A stretch of 64,000 bases of DNA from Desulfovibrio sp. JC022 (GTDB lineage Bacteria > Desulfobacterota > Desulfovibrionia > Desulfovibrionales > Desulfovibrionaceae), in assembly GCF_010470665.1 (NCBI RefSeq), contig NZ_VOPZ01000007.1, positions 437,373 through 501,372 on the forward strand. The letters run 5' to 3'. The notes beneath the pieces are model-generated. The model made no database searches. It saw only the letters and a list, made by a program, of their open reading frames with translations, and was not told where the DNA came from. Positions 1-8,270 of the stretch are shown here, piece after piece. A program made the translations under genes and the position numbers. Each line of letters begins with the position of its first letter. Positions within the stretch are counted from its first letter, which is position 1.

Positions 1-1
1 T

Positions 2-553
2 CTGGACGCTGCCCGCAAGCTCTTTGCCGAGCATGGGTACGCGCAGGTTTCCATGCGTAAACTGGCTACCACCATCGGCTACTCGCCCACTACTATTTAT
101 CATCATTTTAAAGATAAAAAAGAACTCTTCCTCTGCCTTACCGAAGAGACCTACCGGGATTTCCTGCATCGCATAAACCGGATCATCGCTACTACGCCTC
201 CCCCGCGTGAGGCTTTAAAAAATATACTCTATACCCTTGTAGACATGGGCCTTGAAAACCCCAGTGCCTACCGGGTGGGCTTTATGATGGAAAGCGACCT
301 CTGGAAGGATCACGATTCACACTTCCAGCACAATCCCCTTGGCAAGACCATGTACAATCGCATCAATAAATGCGTAAAGGATTGCCTACCTGCAAATGCT
401 TCCGATGAAGACATTCTGGTCACCGCCAACTCAGTGGTTGCCGCCACTCACGGACTGACCTCCCTTTTGATCACCTACCCCACTTTTGAATGGGGTCCGC
501 TGGACAGGTTAAAAGCGCAGGTAATTGACTCCGCTGTTGACGCCATCGGTTGA
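2..553 (+). CDS. TetR-family transcriptional regulator, 5' end cut by window
   Basis: The reading frame is open from base 2, so the first residues (LDAARKLFAEHGYAQVS, before the first in-window Met at base 53) belong to the protein and its true start lies left of the window. The N-terminal helix-turn-helix of TetR repressors is clear: MRKLATTIGYSPTTIYHHF followed by KDKKELF. The rest is a helical ligand-binding domain with no recognisable specificity. It ends 68 bases before the squalene-hopene cyclase gene on the same strand, so it may control that gene, but this is inferred from position only. No operator is visible in the short gap. Confidence 0.9.
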   Translation: MDAARKLFAEHGYAQVSMRKLATTIGYSPTTIYHHFKDKKELFLCLTEETYRDFLHRINRIIATTPPPREALKNILYTLVDMGLENPSAYRVGFMMESDLWKDHDSHFQHNPLGKTMYNRINKCVKDCLPANASDEDILVTANSVVAATHGLTSLLITYPTFEWGPLDRLKAQVIDSAVDAIG

Positions 554-621
554 TTACTATAATCGAACAAATCTTTTTCGCACGGGTCGGATAAAATCCG
601 CTTATATAAAGGAATTTCACC

Positions 622-2739
622 ATGAACAAAAAAACCGCCATGAAAATAAACAAGAAGGCCAAAAACCACGTTGTCTCGCTCCTGCAACCCAAGGACGCCC
701 TGAACCGGGTAATGAAACGGTTCCGTTCCCTGCAATCCCCGGACGGATACTGGGTTTTCGCACTTGAAGCGGATGTGACCATCCCTTCCGAATACATCAT
801 GTTCAACAGATTTCTGGGCCGCAAGATGGATAAAGGCCTTGCTGAAAGGCTGGGCAACTACATCCGCGCCAAACAGATGCCCGACGGCGGCTGGCCCCTG
901 CATGATGATGACGGCCCGGTGAATATCAGTGCCTCTGTAAAAGCATACATGGCCCTCAAGATACTTGGCGATGACAAAGACGCAGAACACATGGTCCGTG
1001 CCCGCCAGATCATCCTTGCCAAGGGCGGAGCTGAAACATCCAATGTTTTCACTCGTATCTGCCTTGCCACCTTCGGACAGATTCCTTGGCACTGCCCCCC
1101 GGCCATGCCCATTGAAATCGTGCTGCTGCCTAAATGGTTCTTTTTCCATCTGGATAAAGTTTCCTACTGGTCCCGCTCGGTTATCTATCCGCTGCTGATC
1201 ATCTATGCCAAGCAGCCGGTCTGCCGTTTACGTCCCGAAGAAGCTGTGCCGGAACTTTTCTGCAAACCTGCGGAAGAGCATATCCATATAGATAAGTACC
1301 GTGACAAAGGCTGGCGCAAAAATCTTTTCATTCTGCTGGACCGCGTACTCAAGCGGACCATGCATCTGGTGCCCAAGTCCATCAACAAAAAAGCCTTGAA
1401 CTATGCGGAAGAATGGACTCGCGAACACATGGCCGGACGCGGCGGCATCGGTGCCATCTTCCCGGCAATGGCTAATGCGGTCACAGCACTGAGCCTGCTC
1501 GGATATGATGAATCTGATCCGGATTTCGCCCGCGGCATGCAATCTGTAGACGATCTCATGGTCGACAAATTCCATGTACCTGAAAAATCCCCATGGGAAC
1601 ACACTGTGATCACGGGTGGAGCTGAACTTTCTGCTGCACCGGAACTGGATCTTTCCCCCAACCACGGAACTGCGGAAAACCTTGAACAGGCCATGTGCCA
1701 GCCCTGCAACTCTCCCATCTGGGATACCTGTCTGGCTCTTTCAGCCATGATGGAAGCGGGCGAAGATCATGACAGTAAATGCACTCAGCAGTCCTTGAAA
1801 TGGCTCTGGGATCAGCAGATTTTCTTCCGTGGTGACTGGATTTCCAAAGCCCCCAAACTTGAAGGCGGCGGCTGGGCTTTCCAGTTCGAAAACACCTTCT
1901 ACCCGGACCTTGATGACACCGCCATGGTGCTCATGGCCATGTGCCGTGCCGGGGTTCTGGATCAGCCCGAGCACAACGAAAATTTCGTCAAAGGTGTAAA
2001 CTGGCTCATCGGCATGCAGTCCTCCAACGGCGGCTGGGCAGCATTCGATATCGACAACTGCGCCGAGTACCTGAACGATATCCCCTTTGCGGATCACGGC
2101 GCATTGCTCGATCCGCCCACATCCGATCTTACGGCCCGTGTCATCGAGTTGCTGGGCGTAATCGGTTACGACAAGAGCTTCCGCCCCATCAAGGATGGTA
2201 TTGAATTCCTGAAAAAAGAACAGGAAGACGACGGCTCATGGTTCGGACGCTGGGGTGTTAACTATATTTATGGAACATGGTCCGTGCTTTGCGGCCTGCG
2301 TCAGGCCGGGGAAGACATGAATTCTTCCTACGTCTGCAAGGCTGTGGAATGGTTTGAAAACCACCAGAACAAAGACGGCGGATGGGGCGAATCCTGCCTG
2401 AGTTACAACGATAAGAACTACGCCGGACTTGGTGATTCCACCGCCTCTCAGACCTCGTGGGCCCTGCTGGGACTCATGGCAGCCGGACGTGTACACTCCA
2501 AGGCCGTCAGCCGAGGCGTACGTTATCTGCTGGAAAACCAGAAAGATGACGGCAGCTGGGATGAGACTCTGTACACCGGAACCGGATTCCCGCGTGTATT
2601 CTACCTGCGCTACCACGGCTACTCCCAGTACTTCCCCATGTGGGCACTGGGCGTGTACAAACGCTTCGTAGCTGATGAAGACACCAAGCAAATCATGATG
2701 CGCCGCAACTCCCCGCTCGACCTCGGCAGGAAGTGGTAG
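622..2739 (+). CDS. shc: Squalene-hopene cyclase
   Basis: Cyclises squalene to hopene/hopanol, the first committed step of hopanoid synthesis at the inner membrane. The protein is 705 aa, within the family range. It shows repeated QW-type motifs (DGGW, NGGW, DGSWFGRWG, DGGWGES, DGSWDETL) and the catalytic acid motif DxDD as DLDDTA near residues 429-432. The chosen ATG follows an AAGGA stretch about 8 bases upstream; a second in-frame ATG lies six codons later. A thioesterase gene follows within 3 bases, so the two are co-transcribed. Hopanoids stiffen membranes in many Desulfovibrio. Identification is firm. Confidence 0.97.
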   Translation: MNKKTAMKINKKAKNHVVSLLQPKDALNRVMKRFRSLQSPDGYWVFALEADVTIPSEYIMFNRFLGRKMDKGLAERLGNYIRAKQMPDGGWPLHDDDGPVNISASVKAYMALKILGDDKDAEHMVRARQIILAKGGAETSNVFTRICLATFGQIPWHCPPAMPIEIVLLPKWFFFHLDKVSYWSRSVIYPLLIIYAKQPVCRLRPEEAVPELFCKPAEEHIHIDKYRDKGWRKNLFILLDRVLKRTMHLVPKSINKKALNYAEEWTREHMAGRGGIGAIFPAMANAVTALSLLGYDESDPDFARGMQSVDDLMVDKFHVPEKSPWEHTVITGGAELSAAPELDLSPNHGTAENLEQAMCQPCNSPIWDTCLALSAMMEAGEDHDSKCTQQSLKWLWDQQIFFRGDWISKAPKLEGGGWAFQFENTFYPDLDDTAMVLMAMCRAGVLDQPEHNENFVKGVNWLIGMQSSNGGWAAFDIDNCAEYLNDIPFADHGALLDPPTSDLTARVIELLGVIGYDKSFRPIKDGIEFLKKEQEDDGSWFGRWGVNYIYGTWSVLCGLRQAGEDMNSSYVCKAVEWFENHQNKDGGWGESCLSYNDKNYAGLGDSTASQTSWALLGLMAAGRVHSKAVSRGVRYLLENQKDDGSWDETLYTGTGFPRVFYLRYHGYSQYFPMWALGVYKRFVADEDTKQIMMRRNSPLDLGRKW

Positions 2740-2741
2740 AA

Positions 2742-3467
2742 ATGAACAACAGTTCACTTTTGATCAGTAACACGGTCCCGGCCTATGAAACAGGCCCGGA
2801 TGACCGCATGCACTGCCACTGGTTCATGCACCACCTGCAAGAAGCTGCTACCGCCCATGCGGATTCACTTGGCTTCGGTATTGAAGACATGGCAAAACTG
2901 GGCTGTTTCTGGGTGCTGACTTCCATGCGGATCGAGATTGCAGAACTGCCTCTGCGTGAGAAAAAATTCTCGCTTACAACATGGTCACGGGGAGCCAAAA
3001 AGCTGCGTGCCTTTCGCGAGTTTTCCGGCTGCGATGAAAATGAACGCGAAATCATCCGCGCCTCTTCCGAATGGATGGTGCTGGACGCTGAAACACGCAG
3101 GCCCATAGCCATTGATCCAAAGCTGAACTTACACGCACAGGACCGCTGTGTATTCCCTGATGCAATGAAAAGATTGCGTCCCGGCACACCTGAAAAGGAA
3201 ATACGTTCCCTAAACGTAGGCTACAGCTCTCTTGACGCTAACGGTCACGTCAACAACACCGAATACCTGCGCTGGTCCTTTGACAGTCTGCGTCAAAAAG
3301 GATTTGATCAGAATAAGGTAAAATCCATCCGAATCGCCTTTCTGTCTGAAGTCTTTGAAGGCAATTCAGTCAAACTCATGAATTGCGATTGTGAGGATGA
3401 TGGGTTTGAATTGATCGGGCTGAATGAGAGTGAAGGTAAGGCTGCTTTTGCTTTGAAAATAGAATAG
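2742..3467 (+). CDS. Acyl-ACP thioesterase family protein
   Basis: Resembles bacterial acyl-ACP thioesterases (double hot-dog fold), which release fatty acids from acyl carrier protein. The first half carries the WFMHHLQEAATAHADSLG helix and the second half the N-G-H-V-N-N-T-E-Y-L segment typical of the second hot-dog repeat. I place the start at the ATG at 2742 and not the in-frame GTG at 2733: AGGAAG at 2728-2733 sits 8 bases upstream of the ATG. It begins 3 bases after the shc stop codon, implying translational coupling. Whether it serves membrane lipid remodelling alongside hopanoids is inference. Confidence 0.85.
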   Translation: MNNSSLLISNTVPAYETGPDDRMHCHWFMHHLQEAATAHADSLGFGIEDMAKLGCFWVLTSMRIEIAELPLREKKFSLTTWSRGAKKLRAFREFSGCDENEREIIRASSEWMVLDAETRRPIAIDPKLNLHAQDRCVFPDAMKRLRPGTPEKEIRSLNVGYSSLDANGHVNNTEYLRWSFDSLRQKGFDQNKVKSIRIAFLSEVFEGNSVKLMNCDCEDDGFELIGLNESEGKAAFALKIE

Positions 3468-3491
3468 CACCGATAACTAAACATAAATTTA

Positions 3492-3527
3492 AAAGCTCAG
3501 GATATGGTTTCATATTCTGAGCTTTTT
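3492..3527 (+). terminator. Rho-independent terminator after the shc-thioesterase operon
   Basis: AAAGCTCAG-GATATG pairs with CATATT-CTGAGCTTT (one G-U pair) around a GTTT loop and is followed by a run of T. It closes the shc operon. Confidence 0.85.
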
Positions 3528-3577
3528 TCGTATTTGCTGGCAATACTCTACAACCCCTAGAATTATAAAACTAATCT

Positions 3578-3604
3578 TTGACAATATTTTATATACTATA
3601 TAAA
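3578..3604 (+). promoter_or_regulatory. Candidate sigma-70 promoter for the DUF2059 pair
   Basis: A consensus TTGACA at 3578-3583 is followed after 15 bases by TATAAA at 3599-3604, in an AT-rich stretch 40 bases upstream of the next gene. The spacing is short, so the exact -10 is uncertain. Confidence 0.45.
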
Positions 3605-3645
3605 AACAGAAAAACAATAACAAAAAATTAACTCAAGGACTCGCT

Positions 3646-4173
3646 ATGAATATATTTAAAACAAGTTTCATCTGCATGCTGGCAATATTTTGCTTGGCCG
3701 CACAGCCTGTACAAGCTGATGAAAAAGAGAAAATGGAAGTTGCTCTGGAATTGATACGCGAATCAATCAATATGCAAGCCATGTACATAACATTTGAGAA
3801 CATGACCATGGCCACAATTGAAAACGACATCAACAATGACCTCAAAACAATGGGGCACAGAAAGCCATTAATTAAAGCATACAAAGAAGCAGTAAAAGAA
3901 GCTTTTTACGATCCAAAAGTTATTGATGGACAACAATCCCTGTATGCTAAAATCTATGCCAAAGAATTCACCAAACAAGAGCTTGAAGAGCTGCTGCATT
4001 TCTACAGAACACATCTAGGAAAAAAATTCATGAAAAAACAGCCTCACATCGCAATAGCAGCCTACGAGAAAGCCTCCGAATTAGTCGGCCCTGTCTTTGT
4101 CAGTGTATGTAATAAAAAACTGGCTCCCAAAATTGAAAAACTGCAAAAAGACGGGATTATGCCTACGGAGTAA
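3646..4173 (+). CDS. Secreted DUF2059-family protein (first of a tandem pair)
   Basis: A 175-aa protein with a clear Sec signal peptide (short basic start, hydrophobic LAIFCLAAQPVQA, cleavage before DEKEK). The mature part is helical and ends with the DUF2059-type block YAKEFTKQELEELLHFYRTH-LGKKFMKKQ. The function of this family is unknown; members are periplasmic or exported. The next gene, 5 bases downstream, is a diverged copy with the same layout, so this is a tandem duplication in one operon. Family call fairly sure, role unknown. Confidence 0.8.
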   Translation: MNIFKTSFICMLAIFCLAAQPVQADEKEKMEVALELIRESINMQAMYITFENMTMATIENDINNDLKTMGHRKPLIKAYKEAVKEAFYDPKVIDGQQSLYAKIYAKEFTKQELEELLHFYRTHLGKKFMKKQPHIAIAAYEKASELVGPVFVSVCNKKLAPKIEKLQKDGIMPTE

Positions 4174-4178
4174 TATAG

Positions 4179-4730
4179 ATGGTAAAGTTTAAATCCATAC
4201 TTCTCTGTCTCTTTGCAATTATCGCAATCATGAGCCAGACCATACCTGCCAGTGCTCAAAAAGATATGCGCATGAAAGCTGCGCAAGAACTTGAAAAAGA
4301 AACGTTTGACATTGACGACTATTACAATTCTTTCGGATATATCGCATTGATGAAACTAAAAAAAGAGATGAATAAGAACCCTGCAACATCGAAATATGAA
4401 AAGCCATTATTTAAAGCTCTTGTAGATGCTTTGGATGAAGCTTTTTACGATGATGAAACCCTCAACATAATAGAACGAGCTCGTAGCGAAATTCTTTACG
4501 AAGAATTCAATGAAAAAGAACTTAAAGAGCTACTGGTTTTTGCTAAAACACCTGTAGGAAAGAAATTTATGGCAAGACAGCGAGACTTGGTCCATAAAAC
4601 AGAAAATAAAATGGCACCTGAACTAAACACTATTTTTTCAAACAAACTTAACCAAAAATTTAACAATAAAATTGAATTACTCATAAAAACCGGCACTATT
4701 TCAGAAAATAGTGCCATAAAGCTAGAGTAA
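4179..4730 (+). CDS. Secreted DUF2059-family protein (second of a tandem pair)
   Basis: A 183-aa paralogue of the preceding gene: signal peptide (LLCLFAIIAIMSQTIPASA before QKDM), then the same pattern of F-Y-D-D-E, YEEFNEKELKELLVFAKTP and VGKKFMARQ. The two copies are clearly related but well diverged, so the duplication is old. A perfect 10-bp hairpin (4692-4715) lies inside the last codons. A terminator follows the stop codon. Confidence 0.78.
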   Translation: MVKFKSILLCLFAIIAIMSQTIPASAQKDMRMKAAQELEKETFDIDDYYNSFGYIALMKLKKEMNKNPATSKYEKPLFKALVDALDEAFYDDETLNIIERARSEILYEEFNEKELKELLVFAKTPVGKKFMARQRDLVHKTENKMAPELNTIFSNKLNQKFNNKIELLIKTGTISENSAIKLE

Positions 4731-4763
4731 AAAACGACATACGAATTACCCCACACACCTACA

Positions 4764-4798
4764 AAAGCCCGGAATGCACCCAGCGTTCCGGGCTTTTT
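4764..4798 (+). terminator. Rho-independent terminator after the DUF2059 pair
   Basis: AAAAGCCCGGAA and TTCCGGGCTTTT form a perfect 12-bp stem around an 11-base loop, followed by T residues. Confidence 0.9.
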
Positions 4799-4837
4799 AA
4801 TGCAGACATACCTACATACAGATGGTAATTGTAAACC

Positions 4838-6079
4838 ATGCGTAAACCACTGCAAACAATCCTTATCAAACCCGCAGGGCCGGACTGCAACATGGCCTGC
4901 ACCTATTGTTTCTATCTGAAAAAAAACAAACTATTTATTGATAGTCCGAGCCATCGCATGTCCGGGGATGTACTGAAAGAGCTGATCCGTCAGGCCATGG
5001 GGCAATCTGAAGATCAAATTAACTTCATCTGGCAGGGCGGAGAACCTACGTTGATGGGGCTGGATTTCTACCGCAGGGCAATTGAATTGCAGCAACGATT
5101 CGGGCATGGGCAAATGGTGGGCAACGGACTACAAACCAATGGGCTGCTCATTGACGACGAATGGATCAATTTCCTCAAAGAATACAATTGGCTGGTAGGA
5201 ATATCGCTAGACGGCCCGGAACACGTGCACAACCATTACCGCCGCACAAAAAGCGGGAACGGCACGTGGAAAAAGGTTGTAGCCAGTGCCAAAAAAATGA
5301 TTGAAGCCGATCTGGCAGTTAACGCCCTCATTGTTGTAAACGACTATTCCGTGCGCTTCCCGGATGAAATCTACCAATTTCATAAAAATCTGGGTTTACC
5401 CCACATGCAGTTCATCCCCTGCGTTGAAACGGACAGAAACGATCCTTCTCGCCTATCCCCTTTTTCAGTTCCTGCCGAAGAATACGGCTCTTTCCTATGC
5501 CGCATTTTCGACCTTTGGATGGAAGATTTTTCAGACCTTACGCCGACCACTTCCGTACGCATGTTTGATTCATTATTTCATTATTACATAGGGCACCCTC
5601 CGCCGGAATGCACCCTGCTGAATGAATGCGGAACCTATGTGGTGATGGAACACAACGGCGATGTCTTTTCATGTGACTTCTTTGTGCAGCCAGAATGGCG
5701 TCTCGGCAATATAAAAGATTCCAGCCTGTCTGATATGCTCAATTCCGGGAAGCAACATACGTTCGGTTGCAGAAAGGCCAACCTGCCAAACGCGTGTATT
5801 CACTGTAACTGGCTACCCCTCTGCCGTGGTGGATGCCCCAAAGACCAATTTACAACTGAGGACGGAAATGCCTTTAACCATCTGTGCCCGGCATACAAGA
5901 TGTTCTTCGAATATTCGGACAAAATATTCAGCCAGTTAGCCAAAGAGTGGAAAAAACAATACTCTGCCATGCAAGCAAATAACCGCACCCCAGAAAAGGA
6001 CTCCTACAACAAACCAGGCAGAAATCAGCCCTGCCCCTGCGGAAGTGGAAAAAAATTTAAAAGGTGCTGCGGAGCATAA
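4838..6079 (+). CDS. Anaerobic sulfatase maturase (radical SAM/SPASM) with C-terminal SEC-C motif
   Basis: Converts the active-site Cys (or Ser) of a sulfatase to formylglycine without oxygen. The radical-SAM CxxxCxxC is present at C17, C21 and C24 (CNMACTYC), followed by the WQGGEPTLMG segment. The C-terminal half has a Cys-rich SPASM region (CNWLPLCRGGCPKDQ and neighbours) for auxiliary Fe-S clusters. The last 20 residues form a SEC-C zinc motif (PCPCGSGKKFKRCC), as in other members. The next gene on the same strand is a Cys-type sulfatase, its obvious client. The start ATG has a weak ribosome site, but the N-terminus matches the family. Confidence 0.95.
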   Translation: MRKPLQTILIKPAGPDCNMACTYCFYLKKNKLFIDSPSHRMSGDVLKELIRQAMGQSEDQINFIWQGGEPTLMGLDFYRRAIELQQRFGHGQMVGNGLQTNGLLIDDEWINFLKEYNWLVGISLDGPEHVHNHYRRTKSGNGTWKKVVASAKKMIEADLAVNALIVVNDYSVRFPDEIYQFHKNLGLPHMQFIPCVETDRNDPSRLSPFSVPAEEYGSFLCRIFDLWMEDFSDLTPTTSVRMFDSLFHYYIGHPPPECTLLNECGTYVVMEHNGDVFSCDFFVQPEWRLGNIKDSSLSDMLNSGKQHTFGCRKANLPNACIHCNWLPLCRGGCPKDQFTTEDGNAFNHLCPAYKMFFEYSDKIFSQLAKEWKKQYSAMQANNRTPEKDSYNKPGRNQPCPCGSGKKFKRCCGA

Positions 6080-6232
6080 TTAATAAAACTTGCACCCATT
6101 CATCATTATCACGTATAGTGGTTCTAATTCCCTAGATCGGCTTATTGCGTACTTTCATTGCACGGTTACGAGCAATCTGTCGGTTTGCTGCCAGCGGTCG
6201 GCACGATACTCCCCAAAAAAAGGAGCAGGGCA

Positions 6233-7909
6233 ATGAAAGACAAAACACGGCGTGAATTCCTAAAAAATAGTCTGGCACTCACGGCAGGAGCTGTGGCCTC
6301 CGGTGTGCTGGCTGACACAAATTCAGCCTCAGCAAAATCGACAAGCAAAGGCCCAAAAAAATCCTCCGGAAAAAAGACCGGAAAGAAACGGCCCAACATT
6401 CTGCTGATCATCACCGATCAGCAGCGTCAGGAACAGCACTGGCCCCCCGGATGGCTGGATGAAAACATGCCCAGCATGGCCCGTTTGCAAAAAAAAGGCG
6501 TAACTTTCACGAATAATTTTATCGCCGCAGCGGCCTGCTCCCCCAGCCGCGCAACCTTCCTGACCGGAGTTTATCCCAGCGTCCACGGAGTGACACAGGT
6601 TCCGCCCAATCCTCCCCTGCGTAGCGACATCACCAATATTTTTAAAATGGCTGAAAAAGCCGGATACGATATCGCCTACAAGGGGAAAATGCATCTCTTC
6701 ACCCCGCAAAGCAATCCTTCAACGGACAATTTCACCAGCTACGATATCAAATGGGCCTCGGACAACTACAGTACCCACCGCTGGAATCCGCCGGATTGCG
6801 CAGTAGATATCGGCGGCAACCCATGGATCGGAGGTGGTTATCCCGGTAATGATCAACGCTTTGTAGACGGAGTGCCGGACACTTACAACCGCATGACCCC
6901 GGCCATAGAGAAAGGCGAAACTATTTACGAATATCTGGACAACCATGATCCTGAAGAGGACAAACCGTTCCTTATGGTTGCCTCCTTCGGCAACCCGCAC
7001 GACATCAGTGCTTGGCCTGATCAGGATAAATGGGGATACAATAAGGAAGACTATGCGGATCTCACGGAAATTAACCTGCCGCCAAACTATAATGACAATC
7101 TGGATGAAAAACCATCCGCTCAGAAGGAATATCAAAAACTCTGCGACAAAGTATCCAGCTGTCCCACGAAAAAGGACCGCGTAGGATTCTGCCGCTTCTA
7201 TGCCCATCTGCATAGAGTGGTTGATAAACAGATTTCAGCAGTTCTTGACAAGCTTGACGAAAAGGGGCTCACCGAGGATACCATCATTTTCCGTTTCGCC
7301 GACCATGGAGAGCAAAGCTGGTCCCACCAGATGATCCAGAAAGGAGTCAACAGCTATCAGGAAACCATCAACGTACCGCTGATCATCTCCAACCCGAAGC
7401 TTTTCCCTGAAGGAAAGAAGACCAAATCATTTTCCAGCCTGATCGACCTTGTTCCGACCGTAGCAGAACTGACCGGAGCCGCATCTCCTGAGGAACTCAA
7501 ATCCAAGGGAATTCACGGCAAATCCCTTGTCCCGGTAATGGACAATCCAGTCGCAAGTGTCCGCGACAGGGCCATGTTCTTCACCGAAGACTGCGAATCT
7601 CTTTTTGAGGGATTGCTGGGAATAAAGAATGTCTATGATACAGTTGCGGGAAAAATCCGCAGCATACGCTATAAGGACTGGATGTACGCCGTGTACTTCA
7701 CCAACAAGGGCACAAAGCTGGAGTATGAGCTGTACAATCTAAAAGATGATCCGGGACAGCTGGTCAATCTGGCTTGGGGATCACGCCGGAAAGCAAACTT
7801 TGCCCAGATGCAGAAGCTGCACGATATGCTGACTGCTGAGCTGAAGCTGTACGATGCATTCCCGAAAGGTTTTAAGTGGCCGTTGAAGGCGGGAATTAAG
7901 ACTGTATAA
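6233..7909 (+). CDS. Tat-exported Cys-type sulfatase
   Basis: Hydrolyses a sulfate ester in the periplasm; the substrate cannot be read from sequence. The start at 6233 is chosen because AGGAG lies 7 bases upstream and the next residues form a twin-arginine signal (KTRREFLKNSLALTAGAV). Sulfatase landmarks in order: IITDQQRQ (metal site), ACSPSRATFLTGVYPS (formylglycine site, Cys type), KGKMHL, GNPHD and ADHGEQSW. A Cys-type site in an anaerobe needs the maturase encoded just upstream; the modification occurs before Tat export of the folded enzyme. The mature protein is about 520 aa, normal for the family. The TDQQR start resembles choline-sulfatase-like members, but that is only suggestive. 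Confidence 0.93.
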   Translation: MKDKTRREFLKNSLALTAGAVASGVLADTNSASAKSTSKGPKKSSGKKTGKKRPNILLIITDQQRQEQHWPPGWLDENMPSMARLQKKGVTFTNNFIAAAACSPSRATFLTGVYPSVHGVTQVPPNPPLRSDITNIFKMAEKAGYDIAYKGKMHLFTPQSNPSTDNFTSYDIKWASDNYSTHRWNPPDCAVDIGGNPWIGGGYPGNDQRFVDGVPDTYNRMTPAIEKGETIYEYLDNHDPEEDKPFLMVASFGNPHDISAWPDQDKWGYNKEDYADLTEINLPPNYNDNLDEKPSAQKEYQKLCDKVSSCPTKKDRVGFCRFYAHLHRVVDKQISAVLDKLDEKGLTEDTIIFRFADHGEQSWSHQMIQKGVNSYQETINVPLIISNPKLFPEGKKTKSFSSLIDLVPTVAELTGAASPEELKSKGIHGKSLVPVMDNPVASVRDRAMFFTEDCESLFEGLLGIKNVYDTVAGKIRSIRYKDWMYAVYFTNKGTKLEYELYNLKDDPGQLVNLAWGSRRKANFAQMQKLHDMLTAELKLYDAFPKGFKWPLKAGIKTV

Positions 7910-7912
7910 AAC

Positions 7913-7950
7913 GAATTATCCTCCGGCGCGAACGGGGGATAATTCATTTT
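7913..7950 (+). terminator. Terminator after the sulfatase gene
   Basis: GAATTATCCTCCG pairs with CGGGGGATAATTC (one G-U pair), followed by ATTTT. The T run is modest but the stem is long. Confidence 0.65.
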
Positions 7951-8270
7951 ACAATCCAGCGTATATTAATTAATAAAACATCAAACTGAGACAATCCCGA
8001 GGCATGTTTTTCAATATAACTTTATTTTGCAATAATTCTACCCCTAAGCCCCCGCATCACTTGACTTCCCATCAATTGTCAGCTAAATATACCGCCTTTC
8101 GTGCAGTAATATTATTGCGCGCTCTTTCTGATGTACGAGGTCTTCGCCTTACATGAATTCAAGGATAATGGTGAGTTGCAGGAGCAACACATTCGTCCCC
8201 GCGAAGACATTTTTATGCTTGTCCGGTTTGCCGGGCATTTAACAATTTTTCCGCAAAGAGAGAATGGATT
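7951..8270 (+). promoter_or_regulatory. Leader region of the thrS operon with a possible attenuator hairpin
   Basis: There is no gene here that I can support. TGTCCGG (8220-8226) can pair with CCGGGCA (8231-8237), followed by TTTAACAATTTTT, 33 bases before the thrS start. This could be an attenuator or a structure controlling ThrRS synthesis. I see no T-box elements and no threonine-rich leader peptide. Confidence 0.3.
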
